Shown here in pieces: positions 32,568-44,435 of a stretch of DNA of 64,000 bases. Location: assembly GCA_025504975.1 (NCBI GenBank), contig JANUWI010000004.1, positions 2,108,001-2,172,000 of the forward strand, given 5' to 3'. Source of the stretch: Plenodomus lindquistii (lineage: Eukaryota > Ascomycota > Dothideomycetes > Pleosporales > Leptosphaeriaceae). Below the pieces are notes generated by a model. That model ran no database searches, was not told where the DNA came from, and saw nothing but the letters and a program-made list of their open reading frames with translations. Numbering within the stretch: the stretch's first letter is position 1; each line of letters opens with the position of its first letter. Made by a program: the position numbers and the translations under genes.

Positions 32568-33892
32568 TCACCGTCCATCACCCAACTCATACACCGCCCT
32601 ACCATTCCCAGGAACCTGCGACCTGCTCATCGCATCCACCTCATGCGCTTCCGATCCAACTGCTGGACTTTGATGATTGATTGGCCCAGCGGCGGTATTC
32701 TGGTAGTAAACAGCTGCATCTCCATCAAGTTGCACGTATCCTGGTGCAGGGGAACTCGGATCAGAAATTGGCGTTGCAGCGCATTCGTGCACTGAGGTGC
32801 CTCGATTGTACTTTTGCTCGTCTGGATGTGGAGCGGGAAGGGAGAAGTATCCGTTGAGCGTTGGCTGGGGGCTCTGAGGAGCTGGTGGCGGCAAGTAGTT
32901 GTCCTGCTGTTGCACGGGTGGCGGTGGGCCTTGTTGTTGCATCTGCTGCTGTTGTGGAGGCGGATACACCGACTGAGGACGACTTGCCTGCATAGCTGCG
33001 ATAGTCTGAGCATCCTTCGCGAGCTGTCGCTGCTTCTTCTTTTTCTTCACACAGATGCAGACTCCGACCACGACAAAGAAGACCAGCGCCAGAGCAGCGA
33101 CAACGATCCCAATAATGGTGCCGACCGCCATCTTCTTGACCCTATGCGTTCTGCTCCCGCTCCCACTACTGCTCGATCCACCACCAAACGAAGTCCGCGT
33201 TGTCGACGCTGTACCAGCCCTCGTCGTCCCACTCGCACCACCACTAAACCCCGTCACCGCACCCCCACTCACCGTCGGCAACCTCATACTCGTGCTCCCT
33301 CCCACCCCATCCGTCGCCCGCTGCAGCACCGTCAAGATCGTATTCTTCGACGTAGCCGCACACCCATAATCCGCCACCCGATCGCCAGGATACGTCCAAG
33401 TCACGCAATAAGGCTGGTTGACATCGCTACACTTTCGCACGAAATCATCAGCCTGACAATTTGCGCCGCAATCGCCCGCAGCGTAGGCGCTGTAGTCGAC
33501 ACATTGGTTTGACCAGCCGCAGACTTGGGTGTCGGAGCCCGCACAGCAGCCTGCCATGCCGACTGCTGATGAAGTGTAGAGCATGCATGTTCGGCCTGTG
33601 CGGCAGGTTACTCCTGATGCTGAGGGTTTGTCAGTGTTCATTCCATCTCGTGTCTTTGACAGTTGAAGATATACGTACACCAATCTCCATCTACCCATCC
33701 ACAAGTTTCAGGGGAGAAATTCGTCTGGCGCTTCTTCAATTCATAAATTAGAGGTCCTTGGGTGGGCTCTGGGATAGCGATATCGAAGGCACGCTCGGGA
33801 TTGATACCGGTAGGTAGTGGGCCTTCGAAACGAAGAGCGTAGATTGTAGGTAGCACGGTGAGGTAGCTGAGCAGTCTGGTTGAGAAGTGCAT
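32568..33892 (-). CDS. Type I membrane protein, Mid2/WSC-like surface sensor architecture
   Basis: Exons complement(32568..33619, 33679..33892); 421 residues. Signal peptide M-H-F-S-T-R-L-L-S-Y-L-T-V-L, then a propeptide ending E-L-K-K-R (a Kex2-type site), then a cysteine-rich ectodomain of about 100 residues (C-G-W-V-D-G-D-W, 'CMLYTSSAVGMAGCC', C-G-W-S-N-Q-C). A G/S/T-rich stalk leads to one TM (G-T-I-I-G-I-V-V-A-A-L-A-L-V-F-F), a K-K-K-K-K stop-transfer, and a cytosolic tail rich in P and Q with PPxY-like motifs. This layout is that of fungal cell-wall stress sensors; the assignment rests on layout, not on a named domain. The 59-nt... intron splits a Ser codon (33620..33678). Confidence 0.85.
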
Positions 33893-35627
33893 GGTGTTTG
33901 TATGTAAAACTTGAATCTCACAACAAAGGAGAAAGTCGGTAGAAGATGCAAGGTACCGCGCCTGCTTGATCGTATATATGTATACCCAGGACCAACCAAG
34001 AGAAAGAAAAAGGGATCCCGTCGTATAAGCTGTACAAATCTCCCATAGATATACACGCCCTATGTACACAACACCCACCACCCAATGCCACACCACAACA
34101 CGCCTTGCCGCCTCAAGCATCTCCCCAACCCAACCCAACCCAACACTCCCGTCGCGCCCTAAACCGCAGCTAGCCCCGACGATCCCTACCCGCAAACGCA
34201 CATCAGGCAACCAACACTTACCCGTCTTTCTACAGTAGATCCAAGGCTGTAGCTGAACTTTTGAGAAGTGTAGATCTCGCGGTCAATGGAAATGGTGTAG
34301 TGTAGTGGAGGCCCTTTGCGAAATGACACGAAACGGGAGGGCCCGCCGAGGAGGGGCCGTGCCGTGCTGTGCTGTGCTGTGGGTTGGGAGAGGAAGAGGA
34401 AGGGAAATATGTATGTATGGAGGGAGGGAGGGAGATGGGAGGAGCTGTGGATTTGCGGGAGGGAAGAGAGGTGTGTGAATATAGGCCATAGGGAACAACG
34501 AACATGTGAGGGTTTGGTACAGGAGAAGTTGATGCAAGAGGGTATTGTGTATAGCTAGCGATTTGCGTTGTCTTCGCGATGGGATGGGCGTGCTGAACTG
34601 AGGCTGAGCCGCTGAGGGTGAAAGTAGCTAGATGTGGTATGCAGTAGCGAGCGAGAGGACAGGGGTAAGCGGGAGAGAGAGAGAAAGTGGAGAGTAAATC
34701 AAGTCAACCTTGCGATGCGATTGGATTAGTTTTGTGTAGGGTGATTTAAAGACTGTTGTAGCTACATACAGCCATCTTACTTTTGAAATCTCTGGGGTTT
34801 TAGTTCGTCGCGAGTTGGTTACACCCTTTTTCGACACGTTGGGGGGGGAAGGCGAAGACCTTTACTATGGTACCTTGAGGAAGATAAGAGGACAGAAGTT
34901 GGGATACTTTCGGTTGAGGACACGTTAAAAGTCATTGGTCCAGTCTGAAGAGTTGACGGCGCGGAATAAGCAACTCGCAGGCAGACGGAGACGTGGTTAT
35001 GCAAATAGAGCGAGGTCAGAACGACCATCCTGGTTACAGTGGCTGTACATTTGTATATCCTTTCGGCCCGATTTGCTCACCGGTATGGCTTTTCCTCATT
35101 TTAAGATGGCCTGCGAAATTTTGAGTTGAAGACGGCTTTGTTGTAGAGAATGTTTTCAGGATCAAGTCTGATGGGCCACGAGCCGACTATAGGTAGGGGA
35201 AAATCGTCGCCTAAACTGGTACATACTTATTGTTGTCTAAGCATCGTAAGCTAAGGAACTCGTTAGCGTCGTCAAGCTTGTGCAAGGAGGATTATTTGAG
35301 CCCGCGCGCACAGTTGATTAGTGGTTCACGAGCCCCAGTGAGAGACGTCAAGCTGAGTCCGCGAACATCCAAATGATGCGCATACGAAGTTTTGCATCAG
35401 CGACGAACCAGAAGAGCACGAGACTCACCTAGACAATTCGAATTCGGTCTCGGAAGCTGGTGGCGGGGCGAATCCGGTGTTGCAACTTCTTCGCCCTAAT
35501 TTGTCAGCACCTCTCAATGTAACTATAAATGAGAAGCTCGGTATCCACGGTGACATCACCTAAATCATTCAAACAACCGCAGTAATCTACAATCTTCATC
35601 GTGGCGTTCAGAGCAAGCCTAGCAAGG
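33893..35627. other. Long divergent intergenic region
   Basis: 1.7 kb between the Mid2-like gene (minus) and the DsbA-like gene (plus); it holds both promoters. Simple-sequence patches are present: CCCAA repeats near 34126-34145, a GTGCT repeat near 34363-34380 and GGGA repeats near 34420-34434. A long 5' UTR for the membrane sensor is likely. No coding region recognised. Confidence 0.5.
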
Positions 35628-36353
35628 ATGACCAATTTCAACATTGATATCGTCAGCGATACCGTGTGTCGTAAGTACCCCCAGACAGTATACATTTCAC
35701 GCTCAAATGCTCTGTATACTTACCATCTTTGACCAGCTTGGTGCTATGTAGGAAAGAAAAGACTAGAGAAAGGCATTGCAGCCTACAAGGAGAGGCATCC
35801 CGAGTCAAACGACACATTCTCGACAAATTGGTTCCCGTACTATTTGAATCCAGATGCTGGCAAAAGTATGAACAAACAAGCCGTATACGAGTCAAAATTT
35901 GGCAAAGAGCGAGTAGCCATGATGCACCAAAGACTGTCGGAGATTGGCCGGGCAGAGGGAATCAACTTCAAGTACGGTGGGAATACTGGCAACACACGCG
36001 ACTCCCATCGACTTATCCAACTGGGAAAGACCAAAGGCCCTCAGGTCCAAACACGCGTCATTGAAGAGCTTTTTGCCTCGTACTTTGAAAATGAGAAGGA
36101 TATCACGAGTCGGGAGGTTCTGACAGAGGCGGGCGTGAAGGCTGGTTTGGCAGAGCCAGAGATAAAGGACTGGCTGGAGAGTGGAAAGGGCGGTCCTGAG
36201 GTCGATAAGGAAGTACAGCAAGCGCAGCGACAGGGTATCTCTGGTGTACCCAACTTTACCATCAATGGCAAATTCGAGGTCAGTGGAGCTCAGGATCCAG
36301 CTGCTTTTGTGCAGCTCTTTGAGCGGTTGAAGAAGCAGGAGGGCAGTCTGTAA
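35628..36353 (+). CDS. DsbA/FrnE-like thioredoxin-fold oxidoreductase
   Basis: Exons 35628..35670 and 35737..36353; 219 residues. It belongs to the DsbA-like family that includes 2-hydroxychromene-2-carboxylate isomerase and FrnE, enzymes related to glutathione S-transferase kappa. The active site C14-P-W-C17 is assembled across the 66-nt intron (the Pro codon is split). Downstream signatures are 'YVGKKRLEKGI', the helical insert 'RLSEIGRAEGINFKYGG', 'NTRDSHRLIQLGK', 'LFASYFENEKDI', and the cis-Pro loop G-I-S-G-V-P-N-F-T-I-N. There is no signal peptide, so it should be cytosolic. Probable activity is thiol-disulfide exchange or isomerisation; substrate unknown. Confidence 0.93.
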
Positions 36354-37029
36354 CTTGCTTGGATTCAATCGAATGATTCATGAATGATTCATGAAAGAAA
36401 TGGTCGTGCGCTCGATGAAGTGGAGAAGCATATGGTCGGGGTTCGGAAATACTACCCATTCAGCCATGTGGCGGGGAGAAGTGAAAGCAGGACAAGTTGT
36501 TGTCGGTGGCGGTTGCATGTAGCTGATGACACCCTGTAATGGTCTCTTGTAGTCACTGTTCAGTAAGACAGAAAGCTCACGACATCTGCGCTGAGTTGAA
36601 GTGGATTTGAAGCTGCGTCCGCCTTGTTGTTAATGTCACGGAGCAAGACGCGACTCGAGTCATGTCGCCTCCGGCCAGAGCTAAACTAGAAGTAGCGGCC
36701 GTTGCTACTGCGGAGTACCAGGTCCGTTCCCAAATCAGAATCCCCACGGCTATAGCACGACGTCTCCATACAAAATGTCAAATTATCCGGAGAAAAGCAT
36801 ACGCGTATTGCAAACTTCGCCGTGACCCCACAGCGATCTACTTCGTATTGCCGAAAGAAGCAGCTCCGGTCGGACGATACTAACGTTACCTACTTGCTCG
36901 CCATGATGTCAAGGTCCGACCTTCCTCAAGCTTCCGGGCCATGCCTTCGGTACTTGGTATATAAGCTTTGCGGCAACAAGCTCCCTCGTTGAGCTTGACC
37001 AAGCCACAGTCAATTCAGCAATCGTCGAC
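36354..37029. other. Intergenic upstream of the mannanase
   Basis: 676 bases. It contains a direct repeat of the sequence 'aatgattcatg' near 36371-36390 and, close to the mannanase start, a TATA box (listed separately). No gene recognised. Confidence 0.5.
36958..36965 (+). promoter_or_regulatory. TATA box of the GH5 gene
   Basis: TATATAAG stands 72 bases before the ATG at 37030, a normal position for a strongly regulated fungal secreted-enzyme gene. Confidence 0.7.
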
Positions 37030-38560
37030 ATGAAATTGACATTGCCACTGCTCTCGACCTCACTGGTCGCCGTCTCTGCCTTGCCTGGCGGAGACCGACA
37101 CCGCCGCCATCCTATCGGTGAAGACGACTTCGTGCACGTCGACGGTCTGAGGTTGTATGACTCTACAGGACTCCACTATGTCACGGGTATGATCAATATG
37201 CTCTTGGATCACGCAAAGACTTACACGCTCAGGTATCAACTATTGGGCATGTATGAATTTAGCAGCAGGGCCGTCCGCTGGAGGCAACTACTCCCGCCTT
37301 GTAACAGAGCTCGACCAGATGGCTGCCAAAGGCATTAATCATCTTCGCATAATGGCGTCTTCAGAGGGCGCACCCACCACGCAGCCGTTCCGGATGAACC
37401 CAGCCCTCCTCCAAGAGCCAGGAAAGTACAACGAAGACGTCTTCCAAGGACTCGACATTTGCTTGAACGAGATGTCAAAACGAGGTATGCGCGCTACAAT
37501 GACGCTTGGGGATGAATGGCAATGGAGCGGAGGCTTCGCGCAATACGTTTCTTGGGCAACCAACAACAGTGCGATCCCATATCCAGAGTCATGGAACCTG
37601 ACTGCTCCTCCGCAAAGAGAAACGCCGGGTACAGGCTGGGGAAATTACACTGTACAAGGTGTCAACGCAGCGCCATACAGCGAGTTCACCGCGTTCGCCA
37701 ACTTGATCTACAACAACACTCAGGCGGAAACGTGGTACAAGGCTCATATCAAGACGGTCATGACTCGAAGAAACACAATCAACAACCGCCTTTACAGCGA
37801 AGATCCGACCATCATGACCTGGCAGCTTGCCAATGAGCCTCAGGCTTCAGACTCGCTTGGCTACACCGGGCCATACAACATTTTCCTCACCCCAAATCCT
37901 GACGATCTGCTGTTCCCCTGGGTAGAGCGCATCTCTGCGTACATTCGATCAATGGCACCAAAACAATTGATTAGTGTTGGTCTTGAGGGCAAGCAGGGTG
38001 AATACTACTTCAAGAAGGTCCACAACTTCTCCACTGTCGACTACGCAACAACGCACTGCTGGGTACAGAACTGGGGTGTATACGACATGTATAACTCTAG
38101 CGAGGCAAACTTGAAGAAGGCTCAAGACTTCGCAGTCGACTTTATGCGCAACTCGAGCAAATGGGCGGCTGACATTGGAAAGCCCGTGTTTCTTGAAGAG
38201 TTTGGAATGGCTCGAGACAACTGGGAAAACAAGGAGAAGGAGTATCCATACCTCAGCAGCGCATCTACTTCCCACAAAGATGCGTACTTCAAGACTATCA
38301 TCGCTACTGTCATGGACGAGTTCAAGTCCGGCGGCGCATACATTGGTACCTCGCCTTGGGCTTATGGCGGCATATGGCGACCTGAGACTCAGCACGCGAA
38401 TGAGTTCGGTATGGTCTGGGCAGGTGATCCACCCCATGAGTCTCCAGGTTGGTACGACTTGTATGATACCGACAACGCCATGAACATTGTAGCTGCACAG
38501 CAAAAGGATATAGCACAGTGGATCAAGCATCATGGAGCGAACGCGACAGCTACGAAGTAA
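37030..38560 (+). CDS. Secreted GH5 endo-beta-1,4-mannanase-like glycoside hydrolase
   Basis: Exons 37030..37186 and 37233..38560; 494 residues. The signal peptide M-K-L-T-L-P-L-L-S-T-S-L-V-A-V-S-A is followed by a GH5 (subfamily 7-like) TIM barrel. Signatures are G-I-N-Y-W-A-C-M-N-L, N-H-L-R-I-M-A-S-S, the acid/base Glu254 in Q-L-A-N-E-P-Q, 'TTHCWVQNWGVYD' and the nucleophile Glu375 in F-L-E-E-F-G-M-A. There are several N-glycosylation sites and no carbohydrate-binding module. The family cleaves beta-1,4-mannan backbones in plant walls; close relatives include enzymes of unclear specificity, so the substrate is an inference. The 46-nt intron splits a Gly codon. Confidence 0.93.
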
Positions 38561-38762
38561 ATGGACCCTGATCAGGCTATACATGGCATGTCAATCAAAT
38601 TCAACAAGAAGACTTGTACGCTATTGAATACTCCGAAATTTTGAACTGCATACCATGACTTGATTACGATTATCAATCGTATGTCCTCATGAGTCCCAAG
38701 GAAATGCTCCATGTGCCACTAACGCCGCGCTATGCATATAACATGTTCGTTCTCCTCTTCTT

Positions 38763-40324
38763 TCATTTGTTCAGTTGTTGTTCCCGCTTCAACGCCTCGC
38801 GAAACTTTGCACCTCGAACCATGATCAAAACAATTCCGGGTATGCACAGGAGGTCCAAGATACCCAGCCCGGTGAAAGCCCAGCCCCAACCCATCTTATC
38901 GAGTAGCGATCCCATGATGACTGCGCAAATCGCTGCAGCAATATTACGAAGACAGCCTCCGAGTGCGACCAAGCTGGCCGTCTGAGTCGGGTCACACTCA
39001 GTCTGGAAAGACGTGCTTGTGACGAAGACAATGGAGACTCCCATCCCTGCGAGAGCAGAGCCCAAGAGACCGGCCGCAGGATGGACACGGGTGTGGGTGA
39101 GCCATCCAAACATTAGTTTCCCAGCAGCAGCAATGAGAAAACCAGGGATCTGAATGGCAAGTCTGCGCTCGGGCGCTACCTTTCCGTCGGGATGGTTCGC
39201 AATAGCCTTCTTCCGCAGGTAGTCGGACAACCGGCCCACAAAGATTGAGCTGATGAACATTGCGATTCCTGGGCACAAGAAGCCATATCCAACTTGCGCG
39301 GTGGTCCAATTATAGCCTTCGGGAAAGATTTTGGGAAAAGAAATGTACATCCCATATAGTCCAGCGAACTGGAATGCGCCGTTGAAGGACACGATGAGAT
39401 GAGGAGGGTATTTGAGAAGGTGCATGAACTTCCTGAATGACGGTCGAGGAATCTTGGGCACTTTCATATCCGTACAAGGTTTTGTGCGGAAACTTGGTTT
39501 CGACACCCACGGCTGGTGTGCAAGAGCAGTACCATTTCCGACAAGAGATCGAAGGGTTTCTGGCATACAGAATATGATAGCAAGGTACACCGGCAGACTG
39601 GTGAGCGTAAGGAAACCAAAGACCCATCTCCATTTCGACTCGGTCGCGAATTGTCCGCCGATCAACGGGCCTAGGACTGGACCAAGCTGAGGTCCCATGA
39701 GGAACCAGGACAGTGCAGATGCACGATTCGCAGGCTCAGTGATGTCGGCCACGGTGCCAGCTCCGACCGAGAAAACGATGCAAGATCCAAACCCTTGGAA
39801 TATCCGGAGGAAGTATAGTAACGCGATACGCGGAGGAAGGATGGCTAATAGGGTATTCGCGACCAAGAAGCTGCCCAGACCGACAATGTAGACTGTTTTC
39901 CGTCCGCCTACATCGGAAGCTGCAGCACCAAAGAGGGGCTACTATATGTCAGCATGATCACAGATAGAACGATGAGAACACTTACTGCGATGGCGAACAC
40001 CACCTGATACATGGCAACAGTTCCATTTACTGCAGTCTCCGAGGCGTTGAAGACTGTTTGGAAGAGCTTGAGGGACGGAAGATATACGGCTCCGCAAAGC
40101 GGACCAAAGAAGCCCGCCGCAGTGACAACACCAAGAATAAACCGTCTACGATTGATGGAATAGGCCGAATATGGAGGCGGCGGCGCCGACTGGAGTGCGT
40201 CGTTCTGTGTCAACGACACCTCTGCCTCGTCACGAGAGGGTGGGGAAGGATAGCCATCACTGTCGATACTCTCACGACACCGGTCGTAGTGATGGACTTT
40301 CTCAAATTCAATTGGTGAGCGCAT
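38763..40324 (-). CDS. MFS transporter, DHA1 drug/dityrosine-exporter type
   Basis: Exons complement(38763..39938, 39986..40324); 504 residues. An acidic cytosolic N-terminus of about 55 residues precedes twelve predicted membrane segments. Family signatures are 'FFGPLCGAVYLPSL' in TM1, the motif-A loop S-D-V-G-G-R-K-T, R-I-F-Q-G-F-G, and the antiporter-type 'FLMGPQLGPVLGPLIGGQF' in TM5. Layout and motifs fit the QDR/DTR1 branch of H+ antiporters. In yeast, Dtr1 exports bisformyl-dityrosine to the spore wall. Here the gene lies on the same strand as, and 1.7 kb downstream of, a DIT2-like P450 next to a DIT1-like isocyanide synthase. Export of the isocyanide-derived product is therefore the best guess, not proven. 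The intron is 47 nt. Confidence 0.9.
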
Positions 40325-41996
40325 GTTGCAGATTGGTGATCTGGCCTACAGAGGGAGTCTTGGACTAAAGTATGTATGGCAGGCAAGCAGCGTGGACAAA
40401 CATTCCATGCACTACCTTCAATCCGGGGCGTCTTTTGGACTGACTATGCGTAGCATGCTAGCCCGCAATGACCTGAGATGAGGCGCAGAGGTACACAGTG
40501 GGATGCCTACCGGCCCATGCAGCTATTTTCGTATCTACTGCGGTCAGCCACATAGCCGCATCCTTTGTGCGTCGCCAAGGAGCACGCTCTTAGGCAGCCC
40601 GGATCCATCAGCCTTGCTTCGCTGATGGATTAGCAAAAGGATTTCTGGGTTATCCTAGTACGGCGTTGACGATGCTGCGGCGTCCCGTATCTGCTCACCA
40701 CGCTGCCCATGCGATATGGTACACGTCACAGTCAACATTGCAAGCGCTTCACCCGCTCACTTTGCATGCTGTTTGCTACCCTGTCACGGTTCGCTGCAAC
40801 TTCACGAGCTAATCTCGTCCTAACACAATATGTTGTCAGTACGACATGCAGAAGGGTTGTAACATTGCTTTGTCTTTGTGACATTTGGAGCGTACGGCGT
40901 AGAGTTTGTGCTCAAGGGCAGCTATCTTTGATACCACAGCGCACGCAAAACAGCTCTATTGTGCTAGTGCCCCGCCTTACACTGCCGATCATGTTGGTTG
41001 GCGGAGCTGAGGCTGAGATCTAGCGCCGTGTTGCCGGAACCTAAAGTTAGTCCTGTTCATTAAAGCTTCGCTCGTAGCCGTTGGGATGAGCGTTATCATC
41101 AAGAACGCGCTGCTCATTATGGGCATATTGCACAGCTGAATTGATCAGGCTGCTCATCTTCACGATGGAATGAATACGGGGAACGTTGACATTGAGATGG
41201 GCCAGCGACTCTTTGTCACTCCGCCTTCTGCTGAGAGTATACAGGGCCAACCACCATATGCACTGCATTGTTACAACCAGGCGGCTCACGTTTAACCCCA
41301 GCGTCGTGTTGGATGGGTACGCCTTAATATGCACGCTCACTCACAATTCTCCGCAGCGGAAGGTTTGATTTCGAGTCATAGAAAGTAAGGCCACCAAGGC
41401 ACCCTGAAATGTACTGTGGAGTATCAAGGGTCAAGCATGTCTTAGGTCCAAGAGGATTTCGGACAGACTCACGGTAAGCAGATCACGTTGATGGCACGCC
41501 TATCCTGCGGCGCGAAGATACCGAAGCGCATCCCTACGCTATTGTACCGAGATTGTGAATCCTACATCCTTAGTCTCCAGATTCCATCTCCACCTCGACC
41601 TGTATAGGCGGATTCTGCGCCAGAAGATTTCAACCTTTTGTTTTGCTTATGCACGCCTGATCCTTGGCCTCTTGTTGCGTCGTGATGTTGTTGGCGAAAT
41701 GATCTAAGGCGAGCCGTAATGTCCACATCTATCACCAACATTTGATCTCCACATTCTGGCCCTCGTCAAATTTCCACGCCGCCAGAATCCGTAGAACTTA
41801 CGCAAATTCCATTTTCCTTTGATGAATATAGCATGTTTTGGAATTGTGTTCTTCCACCAAATCATACTCGCGGCTGTGGGCTAAACTATCAAGTTCATAA
41901 GTTAAGAACTATATTGAATTACAATTTGAAAGCTCCAGTCATGCACAACGCCGTTACTATGCAGTCATCGAATAGATATTGATGCATCAAGTATTG
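40325..41996. other. Intergenic between MFS and P450 genes
   Basis: 1.67 kb holding the MFS promoter and P450 3' end. No gene, repeat or tRNA recognised. No copper element of the form TTTGC(T/G)C(A/G) was found close to the MFS start. Confidence 0.5.
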
Positions 41997-43529
41997 CTAA
42001 GGTGCCTGCGGCGTGACGATATTAACCGCCTCGAACCTCAACTTCAACCCGCGAGGGTATAGCGGACCAGCTGGTGTCATACGTCCGTCCCAAGCTTCGT
42101 CTATACGCCACTTCGTACTGCGGAGAAGCTCCGCAAGTGTAATTCGAAGCTGTTGCATGGCAAACCTCTGCCCCAAGCATGCGCGTCTACCACCGTGAAA
42201 GCTAATGAAGGCTCCCCTGGAATTGGCACGACGGTACAACTGGCTGATCTCCTCATTAGTGTCTCCCCAGCGTGCTGGATTGAAGTCCGCAGCGTCCCCG
42301 CCCCAGAAATCGGCATCGCGATTCGTGGAGTACGCGTTGTAACCGCAATATACACCTCCCGGCACAGCGATTTTACCGCCCAGCATGACCGGAGCTGTGG
42401 TTCGGCGATTGATGAGTTGCGAGATTGGCGGGAACATGCGGAGCGATTCGTAGAGCACGGCCGTCAACAGGGGAAGACTGTGCAGGTCTGAGTAATCAGG
42501 TTCGTAGTCCGTAGGTGCATGTGCGGGGAACAGGCCTTGTATCTCCTTGCGCACAGCTTCTTGTACGTCAGGATGGGCGCCCAGTAGATACATGAGCGAC
42601 ATCAATGCAAGCTGAGGGTTCTCATGGCCCGCAAGGAAGGTACTGACAAGATTGTCGTCAAGATCCTTGTCAGTAAGTATACCTTCTCGATGCGACCCGA
42701 TCAGTCTACAAGCCACGTTCTTTCTGTCGGTCTCGTTGCAGACATGGTGAGCGTGACCCTTTGTGATAGCAGTCCGTAGGGTACCACGAAACTGCCTGAT
42801 AAGCACGCGACCGAGTTTTCTAACTTTCAACGGAAGATAGTCGAGGAAAGGGAAATTCATGAAAATTGGCATGAACGCAATCGGTTTCAACTTCGTCTGA
42901 AGCATATGCAGCGGCGCATCCGCATGTTGAAGTGTTTCGAAACTCGAATCATAGAGAACCTCAGAAAGGTTGGCCAGGGCGTATCGGTGTAATGGAGTGT
43001 AGATGGGAATGCTTCCGCCATTCGACCTTTTCGAGTCGACCAGGAACATATCTCGAAGAATTCGGGAGTTCTTCCATATCTGCTCGGAGTCCTGATCAGC
43101 CTGGAGAGCCGGCTTGATGATACCGTGGTATAGCTTCCACTTTTCGCCATGGGCACTAATGATGTTCTCACCAGTGTACTCAGCAAGCACACTGTGCGGA
43201 ATCTTGATTTGGTTGCCGGACTTTGCGTAAATGTCCTCGTGTTTGAAGATTTCGGCGACAAAAGCTGGTTTGGTCACGAGAATGTTCCATTGGCCACCGA
43301 AAAACAGCTTTACGGCCCCGTACTTTGCGAGAGGCTCCTTGAGATATTCTCGATACAACTCTGCTTGGTCTACGTCCTTGAAAAGAGGTAGCAGGCCATA
43401 CCAGAAGGGAATCGTAGGAATGTTTTGTGGAAAATTTCGAGGTGGCGTGAAGAGGTAGGTGAAGAACGAAACGACGGCGAATAATAGCCCGAATGCTATA
43501 ACCAGCAGGAGCGAAAGATAAGAGATCAT
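41997..43529 (-). CDS. Cytochrome P450, CYP56/Dit2-like
   Basis: Single exon, 510 residues. An N-terminal membrane anchor (L-S-L-L-L-V-I-A-F-G-L-L-F-A-V-V) is followed by a proline hinge. The I-helix reads A-G-H-E-N-P-Q (residues 300-306) instead of the usual A-G-x-D-T, a feature I associate with CYP56 (Dit2). The K-helix ExxR is ESLR (361-364) and the haem loop is 'FISFHGGRRACLGQR' with Cys451. Yeast Dit2 couples two N-formyl-tyrosines into bisformyl dityrosine. Like yeast DIT1 and DIT2, this gene is divergent from a Dit1-type gene, 906 bases away. It probably oxidises the product of that neighbour; whether it makes a dityrosine or another coupled isocyanide/formyl product is open. Confidence 0.9.
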   Translation of the reverse strand: MISYLSLLLVIAFGLLFAVVSFFTYLFTPPRNFPQNIPTIPFWYGLLPLFKDVDQAELYREYLKEPLAKYGAVKLFFGGQWNILVTKPAFVAEIFKHEDIYAKSGNQIKIPHSVLAEYTGENIISAHGEKWKLYHGIIKPALQADQDSEQIWKNSRILRDMFLVDSKRSNGGSIPIYTPLHRYALANLSEVLYDSSFETLQHADAPLHMLQTKLKPIAFMPIFMNFPFLDYLPLKVRKLGRVLIRQFRGTLRTAITKGHAHHVCNETDRKNVACRLIGSHREGILTDKDLDDNLVSTFLAGHENPQLALMSLMYLLGAHPDVQEAVRKEIQGLFPAHAPTDYEPDYSDLHSLPLLTAVLYESLRMFPPISQLINRRTTAPVMLGGKIAVPGGVYCGYNAYSTNRDADFWGGDAADFNPARWGDTNEEISQLYRRANSRGAFISFHGGRRACLGQRFAMQQLRITLAELLRSTKWRIDEAWDGRMTPAGPLYPRGLKLRFEAVNIVTPQAP

Positions 43530-44435
43530 AGTAGTGTACTTTTAGGAAGTTCGAAGCGTTATGGCATCAAGCTCGTCTGCATTCATTGAGCATATATGGG
43601 CATAAAAGCAGCAGTGTGTAGCATTCAGCCCTATATTGGGGCGGTGCTATTATACCTAGCTGGTTGCAGAAGCGAGATAGCGGGCGCGGGAACCATGCGC
43701 CCATCACAACGGATGCTAGCCTCGTGTACCTACATTTAGACATTAGACAGTGTTGGGTGGGCTGTGGTAAGATACCTCGCAGAACGGACCAATGTGACGC
43801 AAGGAAGCTAAAGTCGAGCTGACAGTGCTAACAGGGGTACCTTAAGGAGCCTCCGCCCCAGAACATGCGTGCCAAGATGTGCATGCATGTTTGAGATGTG
43901 TTTGTTAGCCAAAGCCGAAGACAACACAACACAGTGGACAGCTGAATCCTGGCAATGGTCTGTGCATGCCGCCCGCCTGGCTCCTTCTCCGCTGCAGTCA
44001 TGGCTTATGCTGCGCACTGCTCTTAGGCGAACCACAACATGCCACTCCCCACTCGAACCTAAGATATCGAGCTCCCGCGCAGGTCGCCTGACGATTCCCG
44101 CTGGCCAACAGCTGTAGCGAGATCTGAACGCAGCCGCAAATAGCGTCTCTGTCGGTGTGCGGACAGGGCGAGGGGTGGCTGTTCAGACTGTATCCGCAGC
44201 TCCTTGGATATGGCGCACTGGCCAGTAAGGGACACAGCCTTTGTGGTGCATGAGACTGATGTGTGCAATCTCTTTCATATATCAGGGCTTGCCACGATGA
44301 TCATGTCGAACACAAGCAGCCCTACGATTGCATAGCGTTAATACCTTTCATACTTGTTTGCTAATCGTTCCTTTGTTATTACTAATTCTTTTTTTCATTC
44401 CTAGTAGACACCCAATTTCGTCCATATTTGCAATC
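43530..44435. promoter_or_regulatory. Divergent promoter of the DIT2-like and DIT1-like genes
   Basis: 906 bases between start codons reading outward. No perfect copper element was found here. The arrangement itself (head-to-head) repeats the yeast DIT1-DIT2 layout and suggests co-expression. Confidence 0.6.

Noticed and set aside
34126..34145. CCCAA repeats resembling a telomere
   Set aside because: Fungal telomeres are TTAGGG/CCCTAA; this is CCCAA, only about four units, in a promoter region between genes.
35431..35455. T-arm-like sequence around GACAATTCGAATTCGG suggesting a second tRNA
   Set aside because: No acceptor, D-arm or anticodon arm can be folded around it.
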